Source of the DNA: WTFY01 sp964614915 | GTDB lineage: Bacteria; Pseudomonadota; Gammaproteobacteria; UBA4575 | Direction of reading: 5' to 3' | Assembly: GCA_964614915.1 (NCBI GenBank) | Contig: CAZTNC010000011.1 | Coordinates: forward strand, 186,001-250,000 | DNA: 64,000 nt | Part shown: positions 16,864-26,341 of the stretch, one piece after another | How positions within the stretch are numbered: the stretch's first letter is position 1 | Layout of the letters: each line of letters begins with the position of its first letter | Notes under the pieces: model-generated | What the model was told of the DNA's origin: nothing | The model's input: only the letters and a program-made list of their open reading frames with translations | Databases searched by the model: none | Translations under genes and position numbers: made by a program

Positions 16864-17949
16864 TTAGCGACTCTCTATATTTTCCAGCAGATCCGCCAGA
16901 AGGGTGCTCGGTTCACTGATGTCTGGAAGTTCCGGTTCGAGATTCACGGAATTCAAGTTCCCAAGTTCGTCGGCCAGCTCACTCATGTTTTTCAGGGGTG
17001 CTGAGGTTTCAAGCCATGTCAGTGCTGTTTCAAGTTCATGATGGTAGCCTTGGCTGTTGCGGCTCGCCAAGGCATATTTGGCGCTCAGCAATCGGGTCTG
17101 GAGAAATTCGTGGGTCTGGGTTCCCCCCCGGTGTTTGGTCGACAGGTTTGATGGCGATGCCTTTCGGGTGATGGTGATGGAGTCGTCAATGACATCTCTC
17201 ACCTGGCCGGTAAGCTTTTGCCACAAATTCGGCTTGCTTTCCTGGGGGTCTGGCTGATGAGGTTCAGATCGCTGATTTGGCGTTGGCTTGGCGTTGACGC
17301 TGTCTTGGCGAATCCTGTCCAGCAAATTGTTGAGCTGCAGACTGATACCCACCCAGTCCGGATCAGGAAAGGTTTTCAGTTTTTGAATCTGTCTGGAGAT
17401 GGATTCACGTACGGGGAGCAGGCGAGGGTCATTGAGTTCATGCAGGCGAGTGCTTGCGATATCCAGAGCAGCAATGGTTCCCGATATGTCGCGCTCGATG
17501 AGCAGACGATGACTGGCCAGATGCAAAATATACAAGGTCTCGTTCAGTCCCCATTGCAATTGGCTCCGGCTGACACTGGCCAGGGATTGTTGCACTAAGC
17601 TGCGAGTGTTTTCCTGCTGGTTTACCTGTTCCTTCACTTGTTTGGAAAGCCCCGTCACTTGCCGTTCGAGTACTGTGATCTGTTGCTGCAATTCCTCTTT
17701 GAAACCCAGAAACTCCGTGCTCTCATCAATGGTGGCGATATCGTCAGCCAAGGATTGGCGCTCTGTTGTGGCTTGAGCCAGACGCTCATTGAGTTCGAGC
17801 CACGCATAATATGCAAGGCTGCCGCCAGCGAGCAGCAAAACTGCGATCAGGGCTGGAAGGACAAGACCGCTGCGAAGTTTTAGACCGCTCGATTTTTCCG
17901 GTGTACCTGACTCCGACTCGGAAGGTGAGGTTGGTTGTTGAACGTCCAT
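16864..17949 (-). CDS. hemX: HemX-like uroporphyrinogen-III C-methyltransferase family membrane protein
   Basis: A 361-residue protein with a Ser/Glu/Pro-rich cytoplasmic N-terminus, one membrane helix near residues 27-48 (LVLPALIAVLLLAGG), a long coiled-coil region (about 55-115) and an alpha-helical periplasmic domain. Despite the family name, it lacks a SAM-dependent methylase fold, so enzymatic activity is doubtful. The ATG at 17949 is preferred over longer starts, because the family begins shortly before the membrane helix and the longer version would overlap hemD. It lies between hemD and hemY in the conserved hemCDXY operon. Confidence 0.88.
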   Translation of the reverse strand: MDVQQPTSPSESESGTPEKSSGLKLRSGLVLPALIAVLLLAGGSLAYYAWLELNERLAQATTERQSLADDIATIDESTEFLGFKEELQQQITVLERQVTGLSKQVKEQVNQQENTRSLVQQSLASVSRSQLQWGLNETLYILHLASHRLLIERDISGTIAALDIASTRLHELNDPRLLPVRESISRQIQKLKTFPDPDWVGISLQLNNLLDRIRQDSVNAKPTPNQRSEPHQPDPQESKPNLWQKLTGQVRDVIDDSITITRKASPSNLSTKHRGGTQTHEFLQTRLLSAKYALASRNSQGYHHELETALTWLETSAPLKNMSELADELGNLNSVNLEPELPDISEPSTLLADLLENIESR

Positions 17950-17968
17950 CGTTTGGCGTGCTGTATAT

Positions 17969-18748
17969 TTAGCCGGATCCCTTGGCCCATGTCTGCAGAG
18001 CCTCCAGCATGGCAGCATCGCTGGCATTATTGGCTATTATAGGGCTTTTCGTAAAACCGATGGCGGTGGCAGTTTCGCCAATACGCTGGCTTCCTGCAAT
18101 GAGCGCAACCTTGCTCATCCATCTTCGCTCATCGACCGCACACAGGGTCCACAGGTTGTGGGCAGACTCGACGCTGTAGATCAGTATGACTGATTCTTTT
18201 TCGGGGCAAGTGCATAGGCTCACAGCGGGGCGTGTTGCAGGACACGAGCGACGGTAAACTTCAGCAATATCTACCTTGAGACCGCGAGAACGCAGTTCGC
18301 GTGCCAGGTGCTCACGTCCGCCGACCCCCCGAACAATCAGTACAGATTGCCCTTGAAGTTCTTCCTCGGCCAGCAGGTCTTCACTGCGGAATCCAGTCTT
18401 GGGCACGATGTCTGTTTGCACACCATACTGGCTCAGAGCAGCCTGAGTTGCCGGCCCCAACGTTGCAATGCACTGTGTGCTGAATGTCAATTGCAGTTTC
18501 TTCATCAACGGCATCGCGTGGCGCACGGCATTCGCACTGCTAAAAATGACAGTGTCGTAAGTTGTCAGGTTTTGAAGCAGGCGAATTGCCACACTGGGGT
18601 TTTCAACCGAGCGGATGTCGATCGTGGGAAAATGCACGATCTTGACAGGGAATTTTTTCAGGGATAACAGCAGGTTTTGGGCCTGAGCCACCGGGCGGGT
18701 AACTACAATGGTCTTGTCTGTCAGAGGTTCGCGACCGGTCATGCTCAT
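17969..18748 (-). CDS. hemD: Uroporphyrinogen-III synthase
   Basis: HemD closes and rearranges hydroxymethylbilane to uroporphyrinogen III, the branch point to heme and siroheme. The 259-residue protein shows the weakly conserved HemD pattern: KTIVVTRPVAQAQNLL at the N-terminus, FSSANAVRHAM near residue 85, the ATLGPATQAAL segment, GFRSEDLLAE, and LIVRGVGGREHLARELRSRG. The start is ATG at 18748 or the in-frame ATG at 18742. A longer reading would overlap hemC by about 180 bases. It lies 40 bases after hemC. Confidence 0.92.
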   Translation of the reverse strand: MSMTGREPLTDKTIVVTRPVAQAQNLLLSLKKFPVKIVHFPTIDIRSVENPSVAIRLLQNLTTYDTVIFSSANAVRHAMPLMKKLQLTFSTQCIATLGPATQAALSQYGVQTDIVPKTGFRSEDLLAEEELQGQSVLIVRGVGGREHLARELRSRGLKVDIAEVYRRSCPATRPAVSLCTCPEKESVILIYSVESAHNLWTLCAVDERRWMSKVALIAGSQRIGETATAIGFTKSPIIANNASDAAMLEALQTWAKGSG

Positions 18749-18788
18749 TACTTTCGTTTGCGTGCGTATACCAACATCAAAACCCGGA

Positions 18789-19703
18789 TCAGGATAATCC
18801 TGCCAGGATTTTGTCGGCACCCTGCACGCGCAGGTCAGCTGCAACTTGCTGGCCCAGCAAAACGGGATCTTCTCTGTGGCCGGTACGTTCGCTGCGACAA
18901 ATCTGTCCGCCTTCTGGATCGCCCACGAGTGCGTACAGGATAAGTCTTTCGTGATCCAGCTTGGCAAATCCGGCTATCGGAAGTTGACATCCTCCTTGCA
19001 GGGCCTGGCTGACAGCACGCTCTGCCAAAATACAAGTTTGGGTGTCTTCGTGGTTGAGCGGTCGGACCAGGGGTTCGATTCTCGGATCGTCCCGGCGGCA
19101 TTCAATGCCGATCGCACCTTGGCCGATGGCCGGCACCATCTGTTTAACGGTTAGGCATGTGCGAATACGTTGCTCAAGGCCAAGCCGTTTCAGCCCGGCG
19201 ACTGCCAGCAGGATGGCGTCATAATCCCCTGCGTCCAGTCTGGCAAGCCGGGTACTGACATTGCCACGCAAAAGTTTGATCTTGAGCCCCGGAAATGATG
19301 CCTTGAGTTGGCAGGCTCGGCGCAGGCTCGCGGTCCCGATGGTCGCGTTTTCTGGCAGTGTCTCAAGGGTCGCATAACGGTTTGATACGAGCGCATCGTA
19401 CGGGTTCTCTCGTTCGAGTATGACGGGTAGATGCAGTTCAGAAGGGAGTTCGACCGGCACATCCTTCATGGAGTGTACGGCGATATCTGCCTGGTCTTTC
19501 AGCAACCCGTGTTCCAATTCCTTGATGAACAGGCCTTTCCCACCCTGTGTTGCCAAAGACTTCTGTAACAGGCGATCCCCGGTAGTGGTCATCTTGATCA
19601 GTTCCGTAGACAGCCCGGGATGTGCCTGCTGCAGCAGGCGCGACACCTCTTCGGCCTGCCACAGGGCAAGTGCACTGTTACGGGTGGCGATTCTTACATG
19701 CAC
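18789..19703 (-). CDS. hemC: Porphobilinogen deaminase (hydroxymethylbilane synthase)
   Basis: HemC polymerises four porphobilinogen units into hydroxymethylbilane. The 304-residue length is normal. The dipyrromethane cofactor cysteine is Cys239 in LQGGCQLPIAGFA, and the catalytic Asp is D81 in HSMKDVP. Other family marks are RIATRNSALALWQA at the start and TASLRRACQL. It heads the hemCDXY operon and is transcribed divergently from argH, the standard gammaproteobacterial arrangement. About 175 bases separate the two starts and presumably hold both promoters. Confidence 0.97.
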   Translation of the reverse strand: MHVRIATRNSALALWQAEEVSRLLQQAHPGLSTELIKMTTTGDRLLQKSLATQGGKGLFIKELEHGLLKDQADIAVHSMKDVPVELPSELHLPVILERENPYDALVSNRYATLETLPENATIGTASLRRACQLKASFPGLKIKLLRGNVSTRLARLDAGDYDAILLAVAGLKRLGLEQRIRTCLTVKQMVPAIGQGAIGIECRRDDPRIEPLVRPLNHEDTQTCILAERAVSQALQGGCQLPIAGFAKLDHERLILYALVGDPEGGQICRSERTGHREDPVLLGQQVAADLRVQGADKILAGLS

Positions 19704-19879
19704 AGAAAATTGTTTGCACTCTTCGTTCAGTCAATTGGAGTGGGCACTGTGCTGTATTTTCTACTGCTTTGGAAGCAAAAAGTTCTTCGGTTACTTAAAA
19801 TTTTTGATTTACATAAAGTAGCCGTTAAGCTTAGGCTGATTTGGGGGATAATCCCTTTTTGATTACTGGAACCGGTTGG

Positions 19880-21280
19880 ATGAAGGAAAAAAGCACAAAG
19901 CCATGGGGCGGGCGATTTAGCGAAGCGACAGATGAATTTGTCGAGCAGTTCAATGCATCCGTGGGATTTGATCAACGATTGTACAGGCAAGACATTCTGG
20001 CTTCCCGTGCCCATGCCCGGATGCTCGCGCGCATCGGCGTACTGGATGACCAGGACTGTGACAAGCTGTTGCAGGCGCTGGACACGATTTCAGCAGAGAT
20101 CGAATCCGGTACGTTCCCGTGGGATAGCGCTTTGGAAGATCTGCACATGAACATTGAGTCGCGTCTGGTCGAATTGGTAGGTGATGTAGGCAAGTGCTTG
20201 CATACCGGCCGCTCACGCAATGACCAGGTGGTAACCGACGTACGCCTGTATCTGCGCGACGCCATTGATGAAATTGACCCGCAGTTGGAAAAACTGCAAC
20301 AGGCCATCATCATGCTGGCTGAGCGTGAGGTCGATACCATCATGCCCGGTTTTACGCACTTGCAGGTCGCGCAGGTCATCACGTTCGGACACCACATGCT
20401 GGCTTGGTTTGAAATGATTCATCGTGACCGGGCACGTCTTTCACGTTGCCGTGAAGGTGTGAACATGATGCCGCTGGGTGCTGCAGCACTTGCAGGCAGC
20501 AGCTTCCCTCTGGATCAGGAGTTTGTAGCCCAGCAGCTGCAGTTTGCGGGACCTTGTGACAACAGCCTGGATGCGGTCAGTGACCGCGATTTCGCCATTG
20601 AGTTCTGTGCCTTTGCAGCCATCCTGTTCATGCATCTGTCACGCATTGCAGAAGAACTTGTGTTGTGGACCTCGACACAATTCAATTTTGTTGAGTTGCC
20701 GGATCGCTTTTGTACCGGTTCATCGATCATGCCGCAAAAAAAGAATCCCGATGTTCCCGAACTTGTGCGTGGCAAGAGTGCTCGCGTGTACGCTAATCTT
20801 TTTGCCCTGCTGACGCTCATGAAGAGTCAGCCATTGGCCTACAACAAGGACAACCAGGAAGACAAGGAACCTCTTTTTGATACCATCGATACGGTCAACG
20901 ACTGTGTCATCGCCTTCGCCAATATGCTGCCACACCTGCAGGTGAACCGGGATCAGTTGCTCGAGGCGGCACAGCAGGGTTATGCGACGGCCACCGACCT
21001 TGCAGACTACCTGGTACGCAAAAAAGTGCCGTTTCGGGATGCGCATGAAATCGTTGGCCGGACCGTTCAGTATGCGGTTGCCGAGCACAAGCGGCTGGAT
21101 GAGCTCAATGTGCAGGAATTGCAAAACTTCAGCCCGCAAATCGAAGAAGATGTATTCGACATCCTTTCCCTGCAGGGTTCAGTACATTCCAAAAACACCC
21201 ACGGCGGTACTTCGCCCCAACAGGTGGCCGCTCAGATCAAGCGTGCACATCAGCGTTTGAAGGAGTTCGAAAGCTCCTGA
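19880..21280 (+). CDS. argH: Argininosuccinate lyase
   Basis: ArgH cleaves argininosuccinate to arginine and fumarate, the last step of arginine synthesis. The 466-residue protein has the fumarase/aspartase superfamily signature GSSIMPQKKNPD at about residue 280, and the HTGRSRNDQVVTD motif near residue 112. The ATG at 19880 gives the usual N-terminus, shortly before KPWGGRF; an in-frame TTG 39 bases upstream is less likely. The product feeds the arginine decarboxylase encoded at 55307. It converges with the esterase gene, with only about 10 bases between the stops. Confidence 0.97.
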   Translation: MKEKSTKPWGGRFSEATDEFVEQFNASVGFDQRLYRQDILASRAHARMLARIGVLDDQDCDKLLQALDTISAEIESGTFPWDSALEDLHMNIESRLVELVGDVGKCLHTGRSRNDQVVTDVRLYLRDAIDEIDPQLEKLQQAIIMLAEREVDTIMPGFTHLQVAQVITFGHHMLAWFEMIHRDRARLSRCREGVNMMPLGAAALAGSSFPLDQEFVAQQLQFAGPCDNSLDAVSDRDFAIEFCAFAAILFMHLSRIAEELVLWTSTQFNFVELPDRFCTGSSIMPQKKNPDVPELVRGKSARVYANLFALLTLMKSQPLAYNKDNQEDKEPLFDTIDTVNDCVIAFANMLPHLQVNRDQLLEAAQQGYATATDLADYLVRKKVPFRDAHEIVGRTVQYAVAEHKRLDELNVQELQNFSPQIEEDVFDILSLQGSVHSKNTHGGTSPQQVAAQIKRAHQRLKEFESS

Positions 21281-21289
21281 CAGAACTCG

Positions 21290-21952
21290 TTATTGCCAGC
21301 ACTCCAGCAACCAGGCACGGATGTCCCTGATTTCTTGCGGGGAAACCGTGTGGGCGCACGGATAGGATTGCCAGGCGACGGTAAATCCGTGTTGTTCGAG
21401 GGTCTCGCGGGTGGATTGAGCCGCGCTGATCGGGATCGTTACATCATACATGCCATGCAGCAGCAGGATCGGCAGCGAACGCTCCGCCCTGGAGGCATAT
21501 TCCGGCAATTTCTTGTGAAGTGGCAGCCAGCAGGAGATCGCCAAAATCCCTGCCAAGGGATAGCCGCAGGACAGCCCTGTATACAGGCATTGTGCACCTC
21601 CCTGTGAAAAGCCAGCAAGGACAATCCGCTCTGCTGTGACCCCGGATTGCACGAGCTGCTCGATCAGTGCACAGACGTCGCTTGTGCTTTGCTTTAGGCC
21701 TTTCTCATCCTGCGGGCTGTCCATGTCAATGCCGTAGATGTCGTACCAGGCCTTCAGGGGGATGCCGTTGTTCAGGGTGATCGGCCGGGTTGGAGCATGC
21801 GGGAAAACAAAACGCACACGCAGATTCGCGGGGAGATCAAGCTGCTCAACAACAGGCTCGAAATCATGCCCGCTTGCCCCGAGGCCATGCAGCCAGATTA
21901 CGGCATATTCCGGGTGATCCTGGGTGTCAATCGTGACGGCGGTCAAGGGCAT
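21290..21952 (-). CDS. Carboxylesterase/phospholipase family alpha/beta hydrolase
   Basis: A 220-residue cytoplasmic alpha/beta hydrolase of the carboxylesterase/thioesterase group. The catalytic triad is visible: Ser116 in the nucleophile elbow GFSQGG, Asp170 in HGMYD and His201 in CAHTVS. The oxyanion-hole region LHGLGASGHDF and the VFPHAPTRPITLNNG stretch are typical of this family. Likely substrates are short acyl esters or acyl thioesters. It sits alone on the minus strand between argH and lptM. Confidence 0.9.
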   Translation of the reverse strand: MPLTAVTIDTQDHPEYAVIWLHGLGASGHDFEPVVEQLDLPANLRVRFVFPHAPTRPITLNNGIPLKAWYDIYGIDMDSPQDEKGLKQSTSDVCALIEQLVQSGVTAERIVLAGFSQGGAQCLYTGLSCGYPLAGILAISCWLPLHKKLPEYASRAERSLPILLLHGMYDVTIPISAAQSTRETLEQHGFTVAWQSYPCAHTVSPQEIRDIRAWLLECWQ

Positions 21953-22017
21953 GGTGATGGTAGTTTCCTGTCAGCGGAATGGTCTATACAATGACATCTG
22001 GTTTAAAGGACAGGGGT

Positions 22018-22161
22018 GTGTTCGTGTTACAGCCGAGGTTATATGTATTCATCTTGATGTTCTCCTTCCTGACCGCCCTTGCGGGGTGCGGTCAGACCGG
22101 TGATCTCTACCTGCCCGAGGATGTTCCTAAACAAAAGGTCAAAGGTCAATCCTCCAACTAG
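22018..22161 (+). CDS. lptM: LptM-like small lipoprotein (YifL family)
   Basis: A very short lipoprotein with lipobox LAGC followed by the LptM pattern CGQTGDLYLPED (the family consensus is CG-K-G-LYLP). LptM assists maturation of the LptD-LptE lipopolysaccharide translocon in E. coli. Position directly upstream of lysA-dapF is conserved. The start is uncertain. GTG at 22018, with AAAGGA about 8 bases upstream, gives a 47-residue precursor with about 23 residues before the lipidated Cys. In-frame ATGs at 21979 and 21991 would give a longer leader. Confidence 0.82.
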   Translation: MFVLQPRLYVFILMFSFLTALAGCGQTGDLYLPEDVPKQKVKGQSSN

Positions 22162-22208
22162 TCAGTGTGACCGGATGAATACAAGGGGTACACGGACAGA
22201 TCTACCTT

Positions 22209-23456
22209 ATGAGCCCATTTACGTATCGTGACAACCTGCTGTATGCCGAGGACGTGAGTTGTTCGAAACTTGCGGGCGCTTACGGAACACCCTGCTACAT
22301 TTATTCGAAGGCCTGCATACAGAGCAACTATCAGGCATTTGCTGACGCTCTGCAGGACTGGCCAACGAGAATCTGCTACGCGGTGAAGGCAAACTCCAAC
22401 CTGGCTATTTTAAACCTGCTGGCACAGCTCGGTGCCGGCTTTGATGTGGTCTCGGGGGGTGAGTTAGAGCGGGTGATCCGTGCAGGCGGAGATGCTGGGA
22501 AAGTCGTTTTTTCCGGTGTCGCCAAGCGTACGGATGAGATACGTCGTGCCCTGCTCGCCGGAATCTACTGTTTCAATATTGAATCCGAGGGAGAGCTTGA
22601 TCGCTTGGAGTCCATTGCCAAAGAAATGGGTATTCCTGCCAGCGTTTCCTTGCGCGTCAACCCGGATGTCGATCCAAGCACACACCCGTATATCTCCACG
22701 GGCCTGAAAGACAATAAGTTCGGTGTGGAGATTGACCAGGCATGGGAGCTCTATCAGAGGATTGCACAAAGCAGTCACCTGCATGCTGTAGGTGTAGACT
22801 GCCATATCGGCTCTCAATTGCTGGATCTGGCCCCTTTCCAGGCCTGTTTCGAGAAAATTTTTGAGCTGGTGGACCGCCTCCGCGGCCATGGTATTCAGTT
22901 ACAGCATGTGGATGTGGGTGGCGGGCTGGGAATCCCCTATGCTCCCACGGATGTTGCTCCGAGCCCACGAGAGTACGCACGGGTATTAAGTTCTTTCATG
23001 CAAGACAGGCAGCTCGGGCTAGTCGTCGAACCGGGACGTGCCATCGTCGGTGGGGCAGGACTGCTGCTGTGCAGGGTTGAGTACTTGAAACACACGTCGC
23101 AGAAGAACTTCGCGCTGGTGGATGCCGCCATGAATGATTTTCTGCGCCCGTCCTTGTATTCGGCTTGGCACGAAATCAGCCCGGTATGCAAGGAAGATGG
23201 AGAGGAGGCACCCTACGATGTAGTTGGCCCCGTTTGTGAAAGTTCGGACTGGTTCGGCACCCAGCGCAGCTTGTGCATCAGGCCAGGCAGCCTTCTTGCG
23301 GTCCATGATGCGGGCGCGTACGGATTTGTGATGGCAAGCAACTACAATTCCCGGATGCGGCCGGCGGAAATCTTGGTTGACGGCGATCAGGCATGGCTGA
23401 TACGCAAGCGCGAGAGCATTGAACAATTGTTTGCTGATGAGATGATCCCGGGCTGA
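22209..23456 (+). CDS. lysA: Diaminopimelate decarboxylase
   Basis: LysA decarboxylates meso-diaminopimelate to lysine with PLP. The 415-residue protein shows the alanine-racemase-like barrel: PLP lysine K60 in CYAVKANSN, the GGELERVIRAG stretch, HIGSQ, the phosphate-binding VDVGGGLGIPY, and the C-terminal domain with GPVCESSDWF (active-site Cys). Its stop overlaps the next gene's ATG by one base. With dapF downstream it forms a diaminopimelate/lysine unit. Confidence 0.97.
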   Translation: MSPFTYRDNLLYAEDVSCSKLAGAYGTPCYIYSKACIQSNYQAFADALQDWPTRICYAVKANSNLAILNLLAQLGAGFDVVSGGELERVIRAGGDAGKVVFSGVAKRTDEIRRALLAGIYCFNIESEGELDRLESIAKEMGIPASVSLRVNPDVDPSTHPYISTGLKDNKFGVEIDQAWELYQRIAQSSHLHAVGVDCHIGSQLLDLAPFQACFEKIFELVDRLRGHGIQLQHVDVGGGLGIPYAPTDVAPSPREYARVLSSFMQDRQLGLVVEPGRAIVGGAGLLLCRVEYLKHTSQKNFALVDAAMNDFLRPSLYSAWHEISPVCKEDGEEAPYDVVGPVCESSDWFGTQRSLCIRPGSLLAVHDAGAYGFVMASNYNSRMRPAEILVDGDQAWLIRKRESIEQLFADEMIPG

Positions 23457-24127
23457 TGCAACGTTTGCCTGAACCTGAACTGATGGATGATCCGGCACAG
23501 GCCAAGGCCTATGCCCATGCAGATTTTGAGGATGCCCACAGTGCCATCGTGGCGCATTTTCGCCGCGTTTTCGGAAAGCATGAAGCACCGCAAACGATGT
23601 TGGATCTGGGTTGCGGTCCGGCAGACATCTCGATTCGTTTCGCACGACTCTACCCGGATTGCAAAATTGATGCCGTGGACGGTGCGCATTTTATGCTGGA
23701 GCAGGCACGGACATTTATAGCGCGCGCGGTGTTGCAGGATCAGATCACACTGCACCTGCAACGCTTGCCGGACTGTGAACTGCCTGAGAAATGCTACCAG
23801 GCCATTGTCTCAAACAGCCTGCTACATCATCTTCATGAGCCTCAAGACTTGTGGACAACGGTCCGCAAATATGCGACCCCGGGTACGGCCATCTTTATCT
23901 GTGACCTGTACAGGCCACAGACTCTGGAGCAGGCTGAAGATTTCGTTTCTCGTTATGCGGCAGGTGAACCTGAAGTTCTGCGCCGCGACTTTTACAATTC
24001 GTTACGGGCCGCGTTTACGCCCGATGAAGTGGAGGCCCAGTTGAGCGTGGCGGGCCTGCGGGGTCTGAGTCTTGAACCGATCAGTGACCGGCACCTGCTT
24101 GTTCACGGCCGTTTACAAGGCGCATAA
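23456..24127 (+). CDS. Class I SAM-dependent methyltransferase
   Basis: A 223-residue Rossmann-fold methyltransferase. Motif I is LDLGCGPADISIRFA near residue 45, followed by the acidic residue in IDAVDGAHFML, then an SNSLLHHLHEP segment corresponding to motif IV/V, as in small-molecule methyltransferases. The start ATG overlaps the lysA stop (TGATG), so translation is coupled. The substrate cannot be told from sequence. A methyltransferase is not a standard member of the lysA-dapF cluster, so the association may be lineage-specific. Confidence 0.85.
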   Translation: MQRLPEPELMDDPAQAKAYAHADFEDAHSAIVAHFRRVFGKHEAPQTMLDLGCGPADISIRFARLYPDCKIDAVDGAHFMLEQARTFIARAVLQDQITLHLQRLPDCELPEKCYQAIVSNSLLHHLHEPQDLWTTVRKYATPGTAIFICDLYRPQTLEQAEDFVSRYAAGEPEVLRRDFYNSLRAAFTPDEVEAQLSVAGLRGLSLEPISDRHLLVHGRLQGA

Positions 24128-24289
24128 AATTGCCCGAGGACATTGTGTTCAGCTGCGAGTCGGTGACTGTGACACGATGCGAGGGGGACGGATGTCCCAG
24201 TGAGGCTGCGCTCGCGGCGTATTGGGAAATATTTTCGAACCGGGGCCTTGGCCTGCACAGTGTGGCCTTATAACAACGGGGTGGTTGGC

Positions 24290-25120
24290 ATGCATCTACA
24301 ATTTGCAAAAATGCACGGGCTTGGCAATGATTTTGTAGTCTTCAATGCCACTAGTCAGGATGTCTGTTTGAGCCCCGAGCAGCTGCGCTGGGTTGCGGAT
24401 CGAAGGCTGGGTGTAGGCTGTGACCAGGTGCTTGTGGTGCGGCCTGCATCGGTGCCTGAAGTTGACTTTGATTACCAAGTCTATAACAGCAACGGTGAGG
24501 AAGTTGAGCAGTGTGGGAATGGGGCGCGTTGTATTGGAAAATTCCTCAGGCACAACGGTCTTACAAACAAGAATTCAATTAGCATCAAGACTGTCAGTGG
24601 CGTATACCATATTCATCTTCGTGAAGATGACTTGGTAACCGTCGACATGGGCGCGCCCGTGTTTGAACCTGAAAAAATCCCGTTTGCTGCTGCACAGATA
24701 TCGACAAGCTACATACTTGAGGTCGGCGAACAACAGGTCGAAATAGGCGCGGTTTCGATGGGCAATCCGCATGCTGTGATGCAGGTAGACGATATTGAGC
24801 ATGCGCCCGTGAGTACCCTCGGTCCCAAGATCGAAACTCACCCGATGTTCCCCCGCAAAGTCAACGTTGGTTTCATGCAGATTCTGGATTCCCAGCATAT
24901 TGCCCTGCGTGTTTTTGAAAGAGACGTAGGGGAAACCAGTGCCTGTGGCTCCGGCGCATGTGCTGCGGTAGCGGTAGGCCAATTTCAAAACCGGCTTGGC
25001 GCAGAAGTGTCTGTCCAACTGCCTGGGGGACGCTTGCTGATTGAATACGACCATCCGGATCAGCCTGTGCTGATGACCGGTCCTGCAACGTTGAGTTTTG
25101 AAGGGAGTTTGATGCTATGA
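24290..25120 (+). CDS. dapF: Diaminopimelate epimerase
   Basis: DapF converts LL- to meso-diaminopimelate, supplying peptidoglycan and lysine. The 276-residue protein has both catalytic cysteines: Cys75 in EQCGNGARC and the second in ETSACGSGACAA near residue 221. The ATG at 24290 gives the canonical MHLQFAKMHGLGNDF start. Upstream in-frame sequence is not family-like. About 160 bases separate it from the methyltransferase. The stop overlaps the start of a 41-codon frame (ATGA). Confidence 0.97.
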   Translation: MHLQFAKMHGLGNDFVVFNATSQDVCLSPEQLRWVADRRLGVGCDQVLVVRPASVPEVDFDYQVYNSNGEEVEQCGNGARCIGKFLRHNGLTNKNSISIKTVSGVYHIHLREDDLVTVDMGAPVFEPEKIPFAAAQISTSYILEVGEQQVEIGAVSMGNPHAVMQVDDIEHAPVSTLGPKIETHPMFPRKVNVGFMQILDSQHIALRVFERDVGETSACGSGACAAVAVGQFQNRLGAEVSVQLPGGRLLIEYDHPDQPVLMTGPATLSFEGSLML

Positions 25121-25242
25121 GCATACAAACCACGCCGAGTGTTGTTTCCGAGAATATTGAAGTTACCAAAATCCGGATTGGTGCAGAATCTGTTTTCAGG
25201 CTAACGTCGGGGGAAAGCAGTCCGGCACACTGTTCTTGGTAA
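25117..25242 (+). CDS. Possible 41-residue protein coupled to dapF
   Basis: A short frame starting at the ATGA overlap with the dapF stop and ending at TAA 25240-25242. A GGGAG sequence at 25103-25107 is well placed as a ribosome binding site. The translated product has no recognisable domain, signal or membrane helix. In many gammaproteobacteria this position holds a DUF484 gene between dapF and xerC, which is absent here. The frame does not resemble DUF484, so it may be a new small protein or chance. The rest of the gap to xerC (25243-25393) shows nothing I can name. Confidence 0.3.
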   Translation: MSIQTTPSVVSENIEVTKIRIGAESVFRLTSGESSPAHCSW

Positions 25243-25393
25243 ACTCGGGAGAGACTGTCGGCATGAAGCTGCAACATTTTGCAACCGGTTAACCGCTTCC
25301 GACTCACTGCGTCACAAATCGGCAGGGTCCCTGTTTCCCTTTGTACAGATCAAGTGGTACCGTAAGGAAACGTGAGCGCAATTAGGGAACGAT

Positions 25394-26341
25394 ATGGCTA
25401 CAGCGACTGGTCTGCCAGACACCCAGGAACTCGTTCGCAGATATTTGCGTTACCTGAGTGATGAGCGAAGGTATTCCCCTGCCACCGTAGAAAACTACCG
25501 GAGGGACATCCTGCAATTCGTAGGGTTCGTGGAGTCAGCCAAGGTAAGAAACTGCTGTCAGGCGGATGCACTGCATGTGCGTGATTTTGCAGGCTCGCGA
25601 CGGCGACAAGGGATTTCTGCACGCAGTTTGCAACGCAGCCTGAGTGCTCTCAGAGGGTTCTACGGCTACCTGCAGCGAGAACAGCTGGTCGAGAATAATC
25701 CTGTGACCGACGTGAGTGCACCGGGTGCCAAGAAAAAGCTTCCCGAACTGCTGGATGTGGACGAGATCAACTGTCTGCTTGCACAGGTCCCACAAGGTCC
25801 ACTCGAAATGCGCGACCATGCAATGATGGAGCTTATGTATTCATCGGGACTGCGCTTGATTGAACTAGTCAACTTGAATATTGAAGACTTGGATCTGCCC
25901 CAAAGCCAGGTGCGTGCACTGGGCAAAGGCAACAAACCACGGTACCTGCCGGTTGGGCTTGCGGCCCGCAAGTCACTCGGAAAATGGCTGGATGCACGCA
26001 AGACTTGGGTTGCTGAGGGCGAGAGTGCGGTATTCATCAGCAAGCGCGGCAGACGGTTGTCCGCACGTGCCGTACAGCAACGTATGGCACGGATGGCCCG
26101 TAAGCATGGTCTGGACAAGCATGTCCATCCGCACATGCTACGTCATTCCTTTGCGAGTCATTTACTTGAGTCCAGCGGCGATCTGCGAGCCGTGCAGGAA
26201 ATGCTCGGGCATGCGGACATCAGCACGACACAGATCTATACCCACCTCGATTTCCAGCACCTTGCACAGGTATATGACCGCACGCACCCACGTGCCAGAA
26301 AAAACCCATCCCCTAAAAGGTCCTCTCCTGGCGAGAAATAA
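25394..26341 (+). CDS. xerC: Tyrosine recombinase XerC
   Basis: XerC, with XerD, resolves chromosome dimers at dif during division. The 315-residue protein has the SAM-like N-terminal core-binding domain (VRRYLRYLSDERRYSPATVENYRRD) and the catalytic domain with the Arg-Lys-His-Arg-His-Tyr set: Arg in SSGLRLIEL near 153, Lys in GKGNKPRYLP, His-x-x-Arg in HMLRHSF near 247, His in LGHADIST near 268 and nucleophile Tyr in TQIYTHLD near 277. Placement after dapF supports XerC rather than a phage integrase. Confidence 0.95.
   Translation: MATATGLPDTQELVRRYLRYLSDERRYSPATVENYRRDILQFVGFVESAKVRNCCQADALHVRDFAGSRRRQGISARSLQRSLSALRGFYGYLQREQLVENNPVTDVSAPGAKKKLPELLDVDEINCLLAQVPQGPLEMRDHAMMELMYSSGLRLIELVNLNIEDLDLPQSQVRALGKGNKPRYLPVGLAARKSLGKWLDARKTWVAEGESAVFISKRGRRLSARAVQQRMARMARKHGLDKHVHPHMLRHSFASHLLESSGDLRAVQEMLGHADISTTQIYTHLDFQHLAQVYDRTHPRARKNPSPKRSSPGEK

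Noticed and set aside
19698..19862. Short hydrophobic plus-strand frame (about 54 residues) between hemC and argH
   Set aside because: Overlaps the hemC start and likely promoter region; no ribosome binding site; composition reflects AT-rich promoter DNA.
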